Source of the DNA: Bacteroidales bacterium
GTDB lineage: Bacteria; Bacteroidota; Bacteroidia; Bacteroidales; F082
Direction: 5' to 3'
DNA: 64,000 bases
Assembly (NCBI GenBank): GCA_024400455.1
Contig: JAKSMU010000006.1
Location: 62,001-126,000 of the forward strand
Positions 35,753-45,088 of the stretch are shown piece after piece. The notes under the pieces were generated by a model. The model saw nothing but the letters and a program-made list of their open reading frames with translations, searched no databases and had not been told where the DNA came from. Positions within the stretch are counted from its first letter, which is position 1, and each line of letters starts with the position of its first letter. The position numbers and the translations under genes are program-made.

Positions 35753-37756
35753 ATGGAAAACGAAAATTTCAAACTGCCCGAAAACGCGCATCGCGAACTG
35801 AAACCGGGCGAAGAGTACGAACCCATCTTGTCGAAAAACAAGAAGTATCAGGAAGTTACCGTTTGGTCGGTCGTCACCGGTCTGTTGATGACCATTCTGT
35901 TTTCGGCGGCTGCCGCTTACCTCGGACTGAAAGTCGGCCAGGTGTTTGAAGCCGCCATCCCGATCGCCATCATCGCCATAGGCTTGTCGGGACTGGCCAA
36001 GAAAAACGACGCACTTTCGCAAAACGTCATTATTCAATCCATCGGCGGCTGTTCGGGCGGCGTGGTGGCTGGCGCCATCTTCACGCTTCCAGCCCTTTAC
36101 ATTCTGCAAGGCAAGGGCTATGCCATCGAAATCAATTTCTGGCAGGTGTTCATCAGCTCGCTGTTGGGCGGCATTTTGGGCATTCTGTTCCTCATTCCTT
36201 TCCGCAAATATTTCGTCAAGGAACAACACGGCAAATTCCCGTTCCCTGAAGCCACGGCTACAACACAGGTCTTAGTCAGCGGACAGAAAAAAGGCAAGGA
36301 TTCCTTATTGCTGGTTGTCAGCGGTTTGATTGGCGGTCTTTACGACTTCATCGTCGCCACTTTCGGCTGGTGGTCGGAGACTATCACCACACGCATGATG
36401 GGCTGGGGCGCTGCCTTGGCCGACAAAGCCAAACTGATGTTCAAGGTGAACACCGGCGCTGCCGTGCTCGGTTTGGGTTATATCATCGGACTGAAATATG
36501 CCTTCATCATCTGCTGCGGTTCATTGCTAGTCTGGTTCATCATCATTCCTGGCATGAACCTCATTTGGGGTGACCAAATCATCGATCTGATGAATGCCGG
36601 CATTACCTCAACCATTGGACAGATGGCTCCTGAAGAAATCTTCAAGAACTACGCCCGCCACATCGGCATCGGCGGCATTGCCATGGCCGGAGTCATCAGC
36701 ATCATCAAATCGTGGGGCGTCATCAAGTCATCAGTCGGACTGGCAGCCAACGAATTCAAAGGCAAGAAAGCCAGCAACGAACCCGTCGACCGCACCCAAA
36801 GCGACCTTTCCATGAAGACTATCATCATCGGAATCGTGGCCGTGTTGCTCATCACCTTCCTGTTCTTCTGGTTTGGTGTTGTTGGCAATGTTGGCCATGC
36901 TGCCATCGGTATTTTGGTCGTCGCTGTCATTGCATTTTTGTTTACCACTGTGGCCGCCAACGCCATTGCCATCGTAGGCTCCAATCCTGTCAGCGGCATG
37001 ACCCTGATGACTTTGATTTTGGCATCCTTGGTTATGGTAGCCGCCGGTTTGAGCGGTGCCGAAGGCATGACTGCCGCATTAATAATAGGTGGCGTGGTCT
37101 GCACGGCTTTGGCTGTGGCAGGTGCTTTCATCACCGACCTAAAGGTTGGTTACTGGATTGGCACCACGCCTAAGAAACAAGAGATTTGGAAATTCGTCGG
37201 TGTGGCTGTGGCCTCCGCAACCGTGGCTGGCGTCATCATGGTGCTGAACAAAGCCTACGGTTTTGTCGGCGACGGCGCTTTGGTTGCACCGCAAGCCAAC
37301 GCCATGTCGGCTGTCATCGAGCCTATGATGTCGGGCGGCAGCGCACCTTGGCTGCTTTACGGCATTGGTGCTGCCATCGCCTTGATTCTCAATTTCTGCA
37401 AGATTCCAGCTTTGCCATTTGCCTTGGGCATGTTCATCCCGATTGACCTCAACGTGCCGTTGCTCATTGGCGGCGCCGTGTCGTGGTTTGTCAGCACACG
37501 CAGCAAAGACCAGAAACTCAACGATGCACGCTATAACCGCGGCACCCTCATCGCCTCAGGTTTCATTGCCGGCGGCGCCTTGATGGGTGTGGTCAGCGCC
37601 ATCCTCAAGTTCTGCAATGTCAATGCAGTGGCTCGTACCGCCGACGGCGGATTGTTCAACGAACTCCCGATTGCAGGCCTCATCGCATTAGTCATGTATA
37701 TTGCCATCATCATTTACATGATTTGGGACAGCAAACGCGCAAAAGTGGAAGAGTAA
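35753..37756 (+). CDS. OPT family oligopeptide transporter
   Basis: 667 residues with about 14-16 hydrophobic segments. The start EYEPILSKNKKYQEVTVWSVVTGLLMTILFSAAAAYLGLKVGQVFEAAIPIAI and the signature FPFPEATATTQVL are typical of bacterial OPT proteins, which take up oligopeptides or metal chelates with protons. Single-gene unit: a strong terminator follows at 37788-37812. No peptidase gene is adjacent. Confidence 0.92.
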   Translation: MENENFKLPENAHRELKPGEEYEPILSKNKKYQEVTVWSVVTGLLMTILFSAAAAYLGLKVGQVFEAAIPIAIIAIGLSGLAKKNDALSQNVIIQSIGGCSGGVVAGAIFTLPALYILQGKGYAIEINFWQVFISSLLGGILGILFLIPFRKYFVKEQHGKFPFPEATATTQVLVSGQKKGKDSLLLVVSGLIGGLYDFIVATFGWWSETITTRMMGWGAALADKAKLMFKVNTGAAVLGLGYIIGLKYAFIICCGSLLVWFIIIPGMNLIWGDQIIDLMNAGITSTIGQMAPEEIFKNYARHIGIGGIAMAGVISIIKSWGVIKSSVGLAANEFKGKKASNEPVDRTQSDLSMKTIIIGIVAVLLITFLFFWFGVVGNVGHAAIGILVVAVIAFLFTTVAANAIAIVGSNPVSGMTLMTLILASLVMVAAGLSGAEGMTAALIIGGVVCTALAVAGAFITDLKVGYWIGTTPKKQEIWKFVGVAVASATVAGVIMVLNKAYGFVGDGALVAPQANAMSAVIEPMMSGGSAPWLLYGIGAAIALILNFCKIPALPFALGMFIPIDLNVPLLIGGAVSWFVSTRSKDQKLNDARYNRGTLIASGFIAGGALMGVVSAILKFCNVNAVARTADGGLFNELPIAGLIALVMYIAIIIYMIWDSKRAKVEE

Positions 37757-37784
37757 AACTGCTTTTCCCCTTACGAACCAAAAA

Positions 37785-37813
37785 GATGCACTAACAGTGC
37801 ATCTTTTTTTTTC
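37785..37813 (+). terminator. Terminator after the OPT gene
   Basis: AAAAGATGCACT-AAC-AGTGCATCTTTT followed by a run of T, 28 bases after the OPT stop codon. Confidence 0.85.
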
Positions 37814-37917
37814 ATTCGATTCACCTAGAATTATTCCGATACTGCAGTTTACAACTCTTCAAATGAAATTCAAAAAAGCCATGCGTCTGACGTATTTCTT
37901 CAATTTTTCAGTTATTT

Positions 37918-38200
37918 TGCTCCATCGGTAGGACTGAAATTCGACTTTTCGAGGATTTAGTCCGGGCTTAGCTCTTTTTCCTCGACTTTTCGAGGATTTA
38001 GTCCATTGCAAGGTCTTATTTCTCGACACGTCGAGCATTTTGGTCCATCGGCATGACAAAATGTTCGAGATTTGGGACATTATGTCATGCGCAAGGTCTT
38101 TTTTCTCGACACGTCGAGCTTTTTGTCCTAGTGTTGGACTTTTTTCTCGAGAAGTGGAAATTTGGTCAGGCAGGAGGAGTTTTTTAATCGAGATGCCTCA
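37918..38200. repeat. Degenerate tandem array of ~41-bp units with palindromic core
   Basis: Six to seven units of 38-42 bases. The core is [CT]TCGAC-xx-GTCGAG or a decayed form (CTCGACACGTCGAG twice, TCGACTTTTCGAG twice, CTCGAGAAGTGGA once) followed by A/T-rich bases and GTCC; the linker often reads GCAAGGTCTT. The two best units (near 38016 and 38105) differ at few positions; the outer ones are worn. The units are directly repeated and touch each other, so this is not a CRISPR with spacers. A frame across it on the minus strand (37859-38080) looks like a by-product. Function unknown. Confidence 0.65.
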
Positions 38201-38500
38201 AAAAGAAGAATAAATCAAGAGTGATAGCTTAAACGATGGAACTTTTGGAATGCATGATTGCAAAAGACAACACTGAAACAGGCTTTTTAAATGTCGTTCC
38301 GCTTTGAGATTTTAGCCTACTGTATTGGAAAAAACTACTTTTGCTTCATAATTTTACTATTTTTGCAAATGAATTCAGTAGAAATGAAATACATCTCTTC
38401 TGAAAAAAGAAAACTACTAACAACAAACAGATAAACATCTTGTAACAAAATAACGACATAATAACATAACGCATTAGCTATTATTCACATTCAAACAAAA
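38201..38500. other. AT-rich intergenic stretch with tandem promoter boxes and a 21-codon frame
   Basis: No gene of normal size. Two perfect -7 boxes, TACTTTTG (38336-38343) and TATTTTTG (38358-38365), are followed by an ATG at 38369 that opens a 21-codon frame ending TAA at 38434. These boxes may instead drive the structured RNA candidate that follows at 38501. Confidence 0.4.
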
Positions 38501-38653
38501 AGCGTCGGAAACTGATTGTTCTGAATAATCGGATAAAGCAAATTCACGGAAGCTGAGGCAGACCGTTACTCACATAAATTGTTAATGCTCGCGCGATAAG
38601 GCGTGGGCTAATCTATGTGAGTAATCGGGGTTCATCCGACGCTCCCCGTGAAT
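38501..38653 (+). ncRNA. Structured RNA candidate with crossing helices, upstream of mfd
   Basis: Helix A pairs AGCGTCGGA (38501-38509) with TCCGACGCT (38635-38643). Helix B pairs ATTCACGG (38542-38549) with CCGTGAAT (38646-38653). A and B cross (A-B-A'-B'), so they form a pseudoknot or are alternatives. Inside, TTACTCACATA (38566-38576) pairs with TATGTGAGTAA (38614-38624), topped by GCTCGCG/CGTGGGC, whose two G-U pairs work only in plus-strand RNA. The tandem -7 boxes upstream could drive it. No family assigned. Confidence 0.55.
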
Positions 38654-38704
38654 GTGAGTAGAGAGGTTCGCGCCTTTCTTATCTTCAAAATGATAGATTT
38701 TTGC

Positions 38705-38712
38705 TACCTTTG
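38705..38712 (+). promoter_or_regulatory. -7 box of mfd promoter
   Basis: TACCTTTG, a perfect TAnnTTTG match, 44 bases before the mfd GTG start and just after the structured RNA candidate. Confidence 0.5.
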
Positions 38713-38756
38713 CAGCGTCAATCCATTTTGCGGATGGCACTAAAAGGTAAAAAAGC

Positions 38757-41700
38757 GTGGCTAATTTATCGAGAAAATTTTACAACGACGATTCCCGCAT
38801 CAAAACGCTCATCAATGATTTGCGTGACGGGAATCATTTGCTATGTTCGAATCTCACCGGCTCCTCAAAGGCTTTCATCGTTGAAGAAGTGTTCCGTCAG
38901 AAAGGCGGGCAACACCTTGTCATTTGCTCCGACCGCGAGACAGCGGCCTATTTTTACAACGACTTGGAAAGTGCTTTCGGTGAGCGCGAAATGGATTACA
39001 GCAAGAAGCAGATCCTCTTCTACCCCACTTCCTACAAGCGTCCTTACGAACCTGAGAAAGCCGACAACACTTACATTCTGTCGCGCACTGAAGTGCTGCA
39101 GCGCGTCAACACATCCGAGCGGCGCACGGTCATTGTCAGCTATCCCGAAGCCCTCAGCGAAAAGGTTTTCACACGCAAACTGCTGGCTAAGAACTCTTTC
39201 AAGATAAAAGTTGGCGACAACATCAATCTTGACGACCTGATTGAAAAACTCTATGAGTTCAATTTCGAAAATGTCGATTTCGTTGTCGAGCCTGGTCAGT
39301 TTGCCATCCGTGGCGGCCTGATTGACGTGTTTTCGTTTGCCAACGACAATCCTTACCGCATCGAGTTTTTCGGCGATGAAGTCGACTCCATCCGCAGTTT
39401 CGATATTGCCAACCAGCTTTCCATCGAGAAACTGAACAACATCGTTTTGGTGCCGAACATGCAGGAAAAGGCTTTCATCGAGGAACGAGAGTCGATTCTG
39501 CAATACCTGCCTAACACCACGGCTATCTGGTTGGAAAACATGTCGTTCTTCGCTTCGCAAATCGACCGCGAATACGACCGAGCCGTTGAGAGCTTCCAGA
39601 AATTGGACGAAAGCCAGAAGCCGATGACGCCCGAACAACTTTTCTGCAAATCAGAAGAGTTGATGGATAACCTGCTGAAACGCAATACGGTGGAATTTGG
39701 TCCAAGCAGCAAACTCAAAGCATCGGAAACCATTGAATTTCACACCCAGCCGCAACCTGTCTTCAACAAGAATTTCAGTCTGCTGATTGAAGACCTTGAA
39801 GCGCACAAGCAAGACGGCTACAAAATCATCCTGTTTTCGGAGAGCAACAAGCAGCTTGACAGAATCCAGAACATCCTGAACGACATCAACCAGCAGGACG
39901 AACTCCACAGCGATTTCCAACGCGAGAACCGCGCCATTCACGCCGGATTCATCGATAACGACTTGAAAATCTGCTGCTACACCGACCACCAGATTTTTGA
40001 GCGCTACCACCGTTTCCATTTGCGCGACAATTTCGCCTCGAAACAAGCCATCACCCTCAAAGACCTTTACGACCTGAAACCCGGCGATTATGTCACCCAC
40101 ATCGACTACGGCATCGGGCAGTTCGACGGTTTGGAGACCATCGACAACAACGGCAAGATGCAGGAAGCCATCCGCATCATTTATAATAAAGGCGACCTGC
40201 TGTATATCAGCATCCATTCCCTGCATTGCATTGCGAAATATTGCAGCAAGGACGGCACCGAACCTACATTAAGCACCTTAGGCTCAAACACTTGGAACAG
40301 GCTGAAGTCGAAAACCAAGAGCAAGGTCAAGGACATTGCACGCGAACTCATCAAACTTTACGCCGAGCGCAAACAAAGCAAAGGCTTCCAGTTTGCCCCC
40401 GACAACTACCTGCAAAACGAACTTGAGGCATCCTTCATTTACGAAGACACGCCCGACCAGCTGAAAGCCACCAACGATGTGAAACGCGACATGGAATCGG
40501 AGAACCCGATGGACCGTTTGGTTTGCGGCGATGTCGGTTTCGGCAAGACCGAAGTCGCCATGCGTGCCGCTTTCAAGGCCTGCTGCGACTCAAAACAAGT
40601 GGCCGTTTTGGTGCCTACCACCGTGCTCGCCTTGCAACATTACCACACTTTCAAGGAACGCCTCAACGGATTCCCGGTCAATATCGAATACCTCAACCGT
40701 TTCAAGTCTGCCAAAGAGCAAAAAGAGACGCTGAAACAGTTGGAAAGCGGACAAATAGACATCATCATAGGCACACACCGATTGACAGGAAAAGATGTCA
40801 AATTCAAGGATTTAGGATTGCTCATCATCGATGAGGAACAGAAATTCGGCGTTGCCGTGAAAGAGAAATTGAAAGAAATGAAGGCCAATGTTGACACATT
40901 AACCTTGACCGCCACGCCTATTCCACGCACCTTGCAGTTCTCGATGATGGGCGCCCGCGACCTAAGCGTCATCAGTACGCCGCCACCGAACCGCTATCCC
41001 GTTCAGACTGAACTACATACTTTCGATGGCGAACTCATCCGCGATGCCATTCAGTTTGAAATGGCTCGCGACGGGCAAGTGTTTTTCATCCACAACCGCA
41101 TTCAGAACATCGAAGAAGTCAAGAATGTCATCTTGCGCTATGTGCCAGGTGCCAGAGTCGCCGTCGCCCACGGGCAAATGGATGGCGAGAAACTTGAAAA
41201 AATCATGCTCGGCTTCATCAACGGCGATTACGATGTGCTGCTTTGCACCACCATTGTGGAATCAGGCCTCGATATTCCGAATGCTAACACCATCATTATC
41301 AACGATGCACACCGATACGGTTTGAGCGACTTGCACCAATTGCGCGGTCGCGTTGGCCGTTCCAACAAGAAAGCCTTCTGCTATCTTTTGACACCGCCTT
41401 ACAACACCTTGACTCAAGATGCCCAAAAGCGTCTGCGTGCCTTGGAGGAGTTTTCCGATTTGGGCGGCGGCATCAACATTGCCATGCGCGACCTCGACAT
41501 TCGCGGGGCAGGCAACCTTTTGGGCGCCGAGCAAAGCGGTTTCATCAACGACATCGGTTTTGAGACCTACCATAAAATCCTCGACGAAGCCATCCGCGAA
41601 CTCAAGACCACCGAGTTCCAAGACCTCTTTGAGCAAGAAGAAGAACAGCAATTTGTCAGCGAATGTGGCATTGAGACCGACATGGAAGTCTGTTTCCCAG

Positions 41701-42119
41701 GCGATTACATTGGTTCCACATCCGAACGCATCAGCCTCTACACCGAACTTGACCACATAAAAAACGAAGAAGGTTTGATGAAATTCACCGAGCGCCTCAT
41801 CGACCGTTTCGGCCCAATTCCGAAGCAAGTCAACGACCTGCTCAACACCGTGCGACTGCGCTGGCTGGCCCGCGACTGCGGCTTTGAGAAAATCGTCCTG
41901 CGCAACAATATCATGACGGCTTATTTCATTAGCAACCAAGCGTCAAAATATTATGAAACAGGAGTTTATAAGGACATCATGCAATACATCATCACGCACC
42001 CGAAACGCACGAGCGTAAAGGAAGTGAAGGAAAAACTGCTGCTGCAAATCAAGGAAGTCACGACTATAACGCAAGCCTTGCTGCTGCTGAGAGAAATGAG
42101 TAAAACCGAAGAAAAATAA
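38757..42119 (+). CDS. mfd: Transcription-repair coupling factor
   Basis: 1120 residues. Mfd displaces RNA polymerase stalled at DNA lesions and recruits UvrA. In order: UvrB-like N-terminal domains (PTSYKRPYEPEKADN, FVVEPGQFAIRGGLIDVFSFANDNPYRIEFFGDEVDSIR), the RNA polymerase-interacting domain (GDYVTHIDYGIGQFDGLE), the RecG-like motor with Walker A (CGDVGFGKTEVAMRAA), DEEQKFGV, TATPIPRTLQ and VESGLDIPNANT, and the C-terminal TRCF domain. The start is GTG at 38757 preceded by AAAAGG; no in-frame ATG lies nearby. Confidence 0.97.
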   Translation: MANLSRKFYNDDSRIKTLINDLRDGNHLLCSNLTGSSKAFIVEEVFRQKGGQHLVICSDRETAAYFYNDLESAFGEREMDYSKKQILFYPTSYKRPYEPEKADNTYILSRTEVLQRVNTSERRTVIVSYPEALSEKVFTRKLLAKNSFKIKVGDNINLDDLIEKLYEFNFENVDFVVEPGQFAIRGGLIDVFSFANDNPYRIEFFGDEVDSIRSFDIANQLSIEKLNNIVLVPNMQEKAFIEERESILQYLPNTTAIWLENMSFFASQIDREYDRAVESFQKLDESQKPMTPEQLFCKSEELMDNLLKRNTVEFGPSSKLKASETIEFHTQPQPVFNKNFSLLIEDLEAHKQDGYKIILFSESNKQLDRIQNILNDINQQDELHSDFQRENRAIHAGFIDNDLKICCYTDHQIFERYHRFHLRDNFASKQAITLKDLYDLKPGDYVTHIDYGIGQFDGLETIDNNGKMQEAIRIIYNKGDLLYISIHSLHCIAKYCSKDGTEPTLSTLGSNTWNRLKSKTKSKVKDIARELIKLYAERKQSKGFQFAPDNYLQNELEASFIYEDTPDQLKATNDVKRDMESENPMDRLVCGDVGFGKTEVAMRAAFKACCDSKQVAVLVPTTVLALQHYHTFKERLNGFPVNIEYLNRFKSAKEQKETLKQLESGQIDIIIGTHRLTGKDVKFKDLGLLIIDEEQKFGVAVKEKLKEMKANVDTLTLTATPIPRTLQFSMMGARDLSVISTPPPNRYPVQTELHTFDGELIRDAIQFEMARDGQVFFIHNRIQNIEEVKNVILRYVPGARVAVAHGQMDGEKLEKIMLGFINGDYDVLLCTTIVESGLDIPNANTIIINDAHRYGLSDLHQLRGRVGRSNKKAFCYLLTPPYNTLTQDAQKRLRALEEFSDLGGGINIAMRDLDIRGAGNLLGAEQSGFINDIGFETYHKILDEAIRELKTTEFQDLFEQEEEQQFVSECGIETDMEVCFPGDYIGSTSERISLYTELDHIKNEEGLMKFTERLIDRFGPIPKQVNDLLNTVRLRWLARDCGFEKIVLRNNIMTAYFISNQASKYYETGVYKDIMQYIITHPKRTSVKEVKEKLLLQIKEVTTITQALLLLREMSKTEEK

Positions 42120-42120
42120 A

Positions 42121-42576
42121 ATGAACGCTGATAAATATATCGAAAAACTAGACCTTGAACCGCATCCTGAAGGCGGCTATTTCAAGCAAGTCTATGGCAA
42201 TGACGAAGGTGGCGAAAAAACTCTTTCAACCATTTATTATTTACTGAAAGACAACGATTTCTCGGCTTTTCACAAGTTGCACGACATGGTCGAAATCTGG
42301 TATTATCATGCCGGAGAGCGATTGAATATTTATGTCATCGACCAGAACGGCGAACTGAAAGTACACCATCTTTTTGCCAACAACGAAATGCAAGTCGTCA
42401 TTGAACCTGAACAATGGTTTGCCGCCGAAATTCCGACCAAAAACGGATTCACCCTTGTCGGTTGCGCCGTCGCTCCCGCCTTCCGTTTCGAGAATTTTGA
42501 ATTAGGAAAACGAAAAGACCTACTCAAAGCCTACCCACAGCACAGCGAAGTGATTGAACGGCTGACGCACGACTAA
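42121..42576 (+). CDS. Cupin protein of the DUF985 family
   Basis: 151 residues. Family motifs: LEPHPEGGYFKQVY near the start, STIYYLL, FHKLHDMVEIWYYHAG, and the C-terminal LVGCAVAPAFRFENFEL. The single cupin barrel has the His/Glu pattern of a metal site. Biochemical function is not established for the family. It follows mfd by 1 base and is probably co-transcribed; its 3' end overlaps the convergent cyclo-ligase gene by 4 bases. Confidence 0.9.
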   Translation: MNADKYIEKLDLEPHPEGGYFKQVYGNDEGGEKTLSTIYYLLKDNDFSAFHKLHDMVEIWYYHAGERLNIYVIDQNGELKVHHLFANNEMQVVIEPEQWFAAEIPTKNGFTLVGCAVAPAFRFENFELGKRKDLLKAYPQHSEVIERLTHD

Positions 42577-43097
42577 AGCGTAATCACTTCATCCATCCGG
42601 ATGTCAAACGGTTCCGTTGAAATCTCGTCAACTAATTGGAAATCAAAGCAAATGCCAATACGTTTGACATTCAAATGCTGACTGAGGAAACGGTCGTAAT
42701 AGCCTCGGCCACGGCCTAAACGGTTACCATTGCGATCGAAAGCAACACCAGGAACGACAATCAAGTCAAAACCACCATTATAGGGTTCGTTCTGAGGTTC
42801 TAGAATGTTGAAATCGCCGACAGCGAAATGCGTATCCTTTTCGTAGGCCACAGGAATAATATCGTCGCCGACCACAGTTGGCAGGATGATTTGCTTTTTC
42901 AGATGCCACTTTTCAAGAAAAACCTGCGTCTGCACCTCGTCAGGCAAAGCGCTGTAAAGCATGACACGCTCAGCTTTTACGAAATCAGGATGCTGCTCCA
43001 ACTTGGCGAGAATCTTTTCCGATTGTTCCAGCAATTGTTCCTTGGTATGCTGCTTTTTCAAAACCTTGATTTCGGCCCGTAATGCTTTCTTATCCAT
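42573..43097 (-). CDS. 5-formyltetrahydrofolate cyclo-ligase
   Basis: 174 residues. It converts 5-formyl-THF to 5,10-methenyl-THF with ATP. The N terminus MDKKALRAEIKVLKKQ is the usual R-x-x-[LI] helix; the substrate and ATP motifs are DLIVVPGVAFDRNGNRLGRGRGYYDRFL. I take the ATG at 43097; the frame runs 8 codons further. In proteobacteria this gene (ygfA/fau) lies behind 6S RNA, but here it is 13 kb away. Confidence 0.93.
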   Translation of the reverse strand: MDKKALRAEIKVLKKQHTKEQLLEQSEKILAKLEQHPDFVKAERVMLYSALPDEVQTQVFLEKWHLKKQIILPTVVGDDIIPVAYEKDTHFAVGDFNILEPQNEPYNGGFDLIVVPGVAFDRNGNRLGRGRGYYDRFLSQHLNVKRIGICFDFQLVDEISTEPFDIRMDEVITL

Positions 43098-43237
43098 ATT
43101 TTTATAAATTACATTTATCAATAATCACTTAACATCCACAATAACAATTCCTAAAGCAACAAACAATTTCTTCTTCATTTTCCCAAATTTCGACAAAAAT
43201 ACAAAACAAAAACGTATTTTTACCAAAATTTTGCACC

Positions 43238-45088
43238 ATGAAGAAAATTGTTCCTTTGTTTTTCGCTTTCATGCTTGTCGTTGATTGTCAAATGTTTTCA
43301 CAGGGCAATGGGAAACCGGCAAACACCATCATTCCTGAACCGAAAGAATTTGAAATGCTTAGTGCCGTAAAATCGAAATTCACTGAAATCAAGATAGATA
43401 CGAGCATTACTTTTCAGAATCCCGAAGAATACCAAATCATAACTGAAAATGGGATTGCAACTGTTTCGGGCAACATACAATGGGCACAATCAACCATCTA
43501 TCAGATTATTGACAAAAACGGCAACATGCCCAACGTAAGCATCCACGATTGGCCCGCTTATCCATTCCGTGGTTTCATGCACGACACCGGACGCAACTAT
43601 CAAACCGTTGAAATGCTCAAGAAAACCCTCGACCTAATGAGTTTCTACAAACTGAACTACTTTCATTGGCACCTGACCGATCATCCGGCATGGCGCATCG
43701 AATGTAAGGCTTATCCGCAGCTCAACGACCCGAAATCCCAACGTCAGGGCCGTGACGAAGGTAATTTCTACACTTACGATGAAATCCGTGAAATCATAGC
43801 CTACGCAAAGGAAAGAGGCATTACTATCGTCCCTGAAATTGATATGCCAGGACACTCAACTTATTTTGTCAACACTTTCGGAGTCAGCATGGATTCAGAA
43901 GAAGGCAAAAAGATTCTTGGCACTTGCCTGCAAGAGTTTTTTGATGAGATTCCTGCAGAATCATGTCCCTATTTTCACATCGGTTCTGACGAAATACACA
44001 TTGCTGACCCAGAAGGCTTTATGCGTTGGGCAGAAAATATTGTTACAGAAAACGGCCGTCAAGCCATCGCATGGAGTCCTGGTTTGCCGACATCCGAGAG
44101 CACAATACGCCAAATATGGAATGAAAACGAAGGCTCGAATGCCGCCTTATCCAACAAGCCAGGGAAATATGTCGACTCATTTGTCGGCTACCTAAACTAT
44201 TATGACCCGATGGTTTTCAGCAATCGAGCATTTCTACATATGGCAGCCGCTCAACAAATACCCGATACCACAAAAGCCCTTGGTGGCATTCTTTGCCTTT
44301 GGAACGATGTCAATGTTGACGACAAAGAAAACATCGCGCTCCACAACGGCATGATTAACGGCATGATGGCCTACGCCGAACGGTTTTGGAATGGCGGCAA
44401 CGCTGGAGAAATCGACAACGAAAACCTACCTTCGGGTCCCTACACCGTGGCGGGTTCACGACTTGCCAATTTCGAAGAAAAGATGAGAGTTCATCGTGAC
44501 CAATTCCATAAAGAGAAAATGCGCTGGGTCGCCAATTCCGAAATTGAATGGCAAGTGAGCATCGACACAAACGCAAGCCAGAAAGCTTTTGGCGGTGCCG
44601 TTGATTTGGACGCCTTCTGCAAGCAACTCGACATTACAACCAACGATACGGCATCAGCAACAGCACAAACCACCATCATTGCCGAAGATGACATGAACAT
44701 TCAAGCATGGATTGGATTCGACACGCCTGCCCGCTCCAACCGCAACGGTTACGGCATAGGCGAGCAAGGTCATTGGGAAGGCGGGAGCCGATGCTTTGTC
44801 AATGGCGAGGAAATCCTGCCGGCAACTCAATGGCAGGAACCTGGAAAATACAATTACCACTTCAACACATGGATGCGTCCTGAAGAAGAAGAGTCCTTCA
44901 CCAACGAGCAATTGTACTGGATGCGCGAACCGGCACAAATACACTTGAAAAAAGGCGAGAACCTCATCGAGATTCTCGCCCCTAAGACTTACCAAGGCTT
45001 ACGCTGGAGCTTTGCCTTCATTCCCGTGACCATTAATTCAGACGGTTCGGTAAGCGAAGTGAAAGGCATCAGCTTCAAGCATCAATAA
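43238..45088 (+). CDS. Beta-N-acetylhexosaminidase, glycoside hydrolase family 20
   Basis: 616 residues with a signal peptide (KKIVPLFFAFMLVVDCQMFSQG). A GH20b N-terminal domain (to ~105) precedes the catalytic TIM barrel: YPFRGFMHDTGRNYQ, NYFHWHLTDHPAWRIE, VPEIDMPGHSTYF and HIGSDEIH, where the Asp-Glu pair is catalytic (Glu is the acid/base). The C-terminal ~180 residues hold an extra beta domain ending in ILAPKTYQGLRWSFAFIPVT. It removes terminal GlcNAc or GalNAc from glycans, fitting with the beta-mannosidase as part of N-glycan or chitin-type sugar use. Single gene. Confidence 0.92.
   Translation: MKKIVPLFFAFMLVVDCQMFSQGNGKPANTIIPEPKEFEMLSAVKSKFTEIKIDTSITFQNPEEYQIITENGIATVSGNIQWAQSTIYQIIDKNGNMPNVSIHDWPAYPFRGFMHDTGRNYQTVEMLKKTLDLMSFYKLNYFHWHLTDHPAWRIECKAYPQLNDPKSQRQGRDEGNFYTYDEIREIIAYAKERGITIVPEIDMPGHSTYFVNTFGVSMDSEEGKKILGTCLQEFFDEIPAESCPYFHIGSDEIHIADPEGFMRWAENIVTENGRQAIAWSPGLPTSESTIRQIWNENEGSNAALSNKPGKYVDSFVGYLNYYDPMVFSNRAFLHMAAAQQIPDTTKALGGILCLWNDVNVDDKENIALHNGMINGMMAYAERFWNGGNAGEIDNENLPSGPYTVAGSRLANFEEKMRVHRDQFHKEKMRWVANSEIEWQVSIDTNASQKAFGGAVDLDAFCKQLDITTNDTASATAQTTIIAEDDMNIQAWIGFDTPARSNRNGYGIGEQGHWEGGSRCFVNGEEILPATQWQEPGKYNYHFNTWMRPEEEESFTNEQLYWMREPAQIHLKKGENLIEILAPKTYQGLRWSFAFIPVTINSDGSVSEVKGISFKHQ

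Noticed and set aside
37859..38080. 73-codon frame across the tandem repeat array
   Set aside because: It simply follows the repeat units, is basic and of low complexity, and has no promoter or ribosome-binding site.
37918..38200. CRISPR array
   Set aside because: Units are contiguous and degenerate without unique spacers, and no cas gene is in the window.
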